Assembly: GCF_000002995.4 (NCBI RefSeq)
Contig: NW_025062478.1
Coordinates: 12,706,001 to 12,770,000, forward strand
DNA: 64,000 nt
DNA from: Brugia malayi
Lineage: Eukaryota > Nematoda > Chromadorea > Rhabditida > Onchocercidae
Reading direction: 5' to 3'
The notes beneath the pieces were generated by a model. That model saw only the letters and a list, made by a program, of their open reading frames with translations, was not told the origin of the DNA and made no database searches. A program made the translations under genes and the position numbers. This document shows positions 60,353-64,000 of the stretch, piece by piece. Within the stretch, counting starts at the first letter, position 1; the number at the start of each line of letters is the position of its first letter.

Positions 60353-61557
60353 GTAAATAAAATTTTGCTTTAAATATAAATTAGTAAATTTAGCCACTAA
60401 AATATTATTTGAATATAAGCAAGAATGAGTGAAAAGAATTTTGAGATGAAATTAAAGTTTATTTAAGCATACTCAGAAGTATTGCATTAGTATAAGAGTA
60501 ACACTTTTTTTTTTAAAGCTAAAATTAAAATTTGTTTAAACATATTCGGAAGTGTTGTAATGCTAAAAGTGTAACATTTTGTAAAGTTACTTAAGCAAAA
60601 CAGAAATATTGCATTATTAAATGAAATGAAATGAAATGATATTTAGTAGTCAGTGAGTTTAAAAGAAAAAGCAAAATATTTCTCAATAAAATTACATCTG
60701 TCTTTCTTAGCTATATATATATATATTTTTTTTTGTAATAAATTAAAGTAAAATATATGAGAAATAAAAAAATGAAATTTAGAGTTGTCATAAAAATAGT
60801 CTTTTTTTAAATTACTTTTTATAAGTTTCATAATTGTTTATGTTTTTCTTTTTCTTTTTTTTTTTTGAGTTTTATTTTAATTTAACCTGTTATCATTTCA
60901 TTTTTACTAATTATTTTTAAAAAATATACTTCCTTTCCCATTTGTACTTATAAATATATGTTTGAGTTCATTAAAAGATTCATTAAAAGATTTGATCATA
61001 CCTAATCTTTTTCTTTGAAATTTTAAATTTTCTCAGAAATGTATTTTAAATTTTAAATTAATTAATAAATTTGTTCAATTGACGACTGATTTCAAAATTT
61101 AAAGAGCATTTTGATTTGAAAATTGAAACTTTAGCATATTTAAACTATGATACATTTAGCATTTAACTTGAAAGTGTAATATCACAAAATTTTAATTTAT
61201 GCATTAGCTCAAATAGTGCTACTTATAGCTTTCATAACATAGCAGTTGTTGCACATTTGAATGCTTAGCGATAAAGTTTAAAATTGTATTAAAAGAGAGA
61301 AAGATGTGTGCAGGTATATTAGAATAACAGAGAGATTTATATTCATTGCTTTTAAGTATTTATCATTTCGCATTGCAACGAAATGTCAAAATTCTTTAGT
61401 AATTATTTAGAATTTACATTATTTTTCATATATATATTATGTAAATTGTCGATTTAGCTTTTTTTTTTTTTTTTCGTTTTTTTTCAGACTTAATTTAAAA
61501 GTTATCATAAAAAGTTTTAATACACAAAATCCTAATTTTACCTTTTTTTGCTCCTTT

Positions 61558-61561
<4 letters not shown>

Positions 61562-61591
<30 letters not shown>
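61562..61591. repeat. (CT)n microsatellite
   Basis: Uninterrupted CT alternation of about 30 bases. Confidence 0.9.
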
Positions 61592-61594
<3 letters not shown>

Positions 61595-61759
61595 TTAGTA
61601 AAGATTAAATAATTCGAATCATTAATCATTTTAAAACTGGATCATGCAAATACAGTGAATAATTTCATCGTCATAATTATTATATAATTATCATTATTAA
61701 TTATTGATAGATTATTCATTGTGAACAAAAAAAAAAAAATGATGTTAAAATATTAGTCC

Positions 61760-61826
<67 letters not shown>
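61760..61826. repeat. (ATT)n microsatellite
   Basis: About 22 ATT units in tandem. Confidence 0.9.
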
Positions 61827-64000
61827 GATGTACTGTTATTATTGTTATTAATGAACTAATCAGCTTAGCCCAGAAAAAAAAATTTTATATTCGACGATGC
61901 CAAAAATTGCATTTTCATTTGTAATAAAAATATTTGAACAAACAATATGAGAGAGTAAATAATTTATATTTACTCAGCAATCATTTATTTGTTCTTCATT
62001 TTCATTGTTAGAACAATTGAAATGTCTTATTTGCTAAACGATTCTTTCTTTCTTTTTTTTTTTTTTTTTTTTTTTTTTCTCAAACAATAAATTAGTATAG
62101 ATTTAAAATTATTGATCCCTTTCAGAGCGATTACTTCAATATTTCCTATATTTTTAATAAATATGTTTAATTTCAATTATTGCTATATTGGAATGGAATT
62201 TCATACAAATTAAATACAATAAAAATTTTCGATTTTTATTTGTGTGAAAAATTTTTAATTATAATGAAAAAATTAAACCTAATGTAATTGTCTAACAATT
62301 ATTATAAAATTACGCACAATACTTGTACACGAATAAAAGAAAAATGCATTTTTCAATGATATCGTAAATTTTTAAAATTGAATTATTAAAATTTTAAAAT
62401 TAAAAATCTCTGTAAGATTAAACAACCAAATTTTTGTTACATTTAAAATTATAATTTTAACAAAATTTATAATTTCTTTTTTTTTTTAATAAAATTATGT
62501 TTTTTTTTTTTTTTTTTTTTAAAATAATTTCTTCCTAATTCATTAAATTTTAGAATTTAGCAATATATGTCAAAAAAATTTTGCTGATAGAAAATTTTTT
62601 AAAAAATAAAAAATACTATAAATATGTAAATGATATATGCAAATTTTTACAAATCTTATTATTTAGCAATTTGACTTTATGATAAATGAATTTAAAAATT
62701 ATAGAAGAAATATTTTAATTTGCTTATTTCAAATGTAAACAAAATGCTATTTATTCCTCTTTCCTAACAATCATTAAATGTTTGTTAACATTTACATTTA
62801 CTGAATTTAAATTAAAAATGTGAAATTTCATTGTTAAGCAATGCTGGTTAATAATTTTCATTAATAATTAATATCAAAATAAATCATAAAAAAAAAAATT
62901 TTAAATCAATTTAAAATATTGATTTTCTATTCTGCCAAAAAAAAATTTTGTGAAAATTTTTATTTTTGTTAATAATGATAAAGTAGTAATCAGATTACAC
63001 TGATTTGCATTTTTTTTTTTTTTTTTTTTTTTTTATGATTAATTCAATAACCTTGAAAGTATTTCTGGTTATATTTAATTGATTTTAATCAAGGTTATCC
63101 TTTTAATTGTTATTTGTATTAAACTTTTTTTTTTTTTTCTTTCATTCTGTTGAAATATATGCAAAATTACACAAAAAAATGATTTCAATTTTTATGTACG
63201 ATTTATTGTTTAAATGAAAAAAAAAAAAAAGAAAACAAAATGCAATTCAATAAAAATAAAATTTCAAATTTCACAATATATTTGTTTATTTAATATATCT
63301 TATTACATTGGTAACCATTTTTATGCTAAAAAAAAAATAGATAAATTATTAGTTTAATTAGTTATTATTACTTTTAAAATAATGAAATTTCGAGAGTTAG
63401 ATTAAATTCAATATGACAGATTAAATTTTTTAAGACATTTAATATTTCTCATACATCAACTTTCTAGCAAATGTAATAGTATGATAATATATTTAATTTA
63501 TTATAATAATTTAAAAAAAAAAAAAAAAAAAAAGTGGAAGCATTTTAAAAATAAGAATAAAATTTATTGACAAAACATTCACAAAAGTATTATCTTTAAT
63601 TCAAAAAATTATTTTTTATTACTTTAACCGAATGCATGATTATATTACAAAATATAATGTATATCAATTCGAATAATTATGTTATTATTTAAAAAAAATA
63701 CTTTGTAAATTAAATATTAGATAAAAAGAAAAAACTTTTTTTTTTAAAAAAAAATGCTATTTTTAATTTTAATTTCGTTTTAGTTTTTTGCATCATTAAT
63801 AAATTCATTTTTTTCAAAAGCAATTCTAAAAATTAATCCATATACTACTAATAACAATAATAATTAATAGTAATAATAATAATAATGATAGTAATAACAA
63901 TAGCAATACTAATAATTAATAATAACAGCAGTAATAATAATAATAATAATAATAATAAAAGAAACTTATTTGTTTGTATAATTTATTTTCATTTCTAAAA

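Larger units (their letters stand above)
60353..64000. other. AT-rich stretch to the end of the window
   Basis: No gene is visible. Very AT-rich with a CT microsatellite (61562-61591), a long (ATT)n repeat (about 61760-61826), an (AAT)n repeat (about 63929-63957), and many long T or A runs. Confidence 0.5.

Overview
This window looks like nuclear DNA of a nematode, most likely a clade III (filarial or spirurid) worm. The DNA is strongly AT-rich with many long A/T runs. The genes are spliced, with short TTTCAG- or TTTTAG-type acceptors. It holds a BEL/Pao LTR retrotransposon and a Fos-type bZIP gene whose zipper register matches animal Fos. The species call is inference.

Region 1 (1-26911) is a rearranged cluster of five copies of a C2H2 zinc-finger gene, arranged A> B> C> <D E>. 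A and B lie in directly repeated units of 4985 bp that are almost identical; I found one difference by eye. C starts as a third unit and diverges inside the finger array. D is inverted and joins C tail to tail through a 19-bp perfect hairpin. D and E are head to head across a scrambled junction with short repeated fragments. The encoded proteins have 8 or 9 fingers, and D is cut short by a TGA. The copies are mosaics of one another, which points to recombination or gene conversion. Every 4985-bp unit also carries an older decayed zinc-finger copy and a diverged duplicate of the gene's upstream flank, so the cluster has grown by several rounds of duplication.

Region 2 (16137-22970) is a full-length BEL/Pao element on the minus strand, inserted in the inverted D arm. 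It has 534-bp LTRs with two differences seen by eye, a 5-bp target duplication (AGTTT), a primer-binding site, gag with three zinc knuckles, protease, RT, RNase H and integrase, and a C-terminal hydrophobic tail of unknown role. All coding segments share one frame, interrupted by only two stop codons (a TAG in gag and a TAA between protease and RT). Fragments of an older BEL/Pao gag lie in the C and E flanks.

Region 3 (26911-47486) is mostly AT-rich sequence with no convincing gene. It holds isolated exon candidates, including a minus-strand terminal exon (28800-28938), a plus-strand exon (35543-35606) and a possible alternative first exon of the Fos gene (44216-44336).

Region 4 (47487-54145) is a Fos-family bZIP gene that I could reconstruct as eight phase-compatible coding exons (581 aa). 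It has a low-complexity Ser/Asn/Gln N-terminus and a bZIP that aligns without gaps to c-Fos. It resembles fos-1 of C. elegans, which acts with Jun in anchor-cell invasion and gonad/vulva development. Several sequence signs suggest alternative 5' ends.

Region 5 (54146-64000) is AT-rich intergenic or intronic sequence with microsatellites and one good exon candidate (60236-60352).
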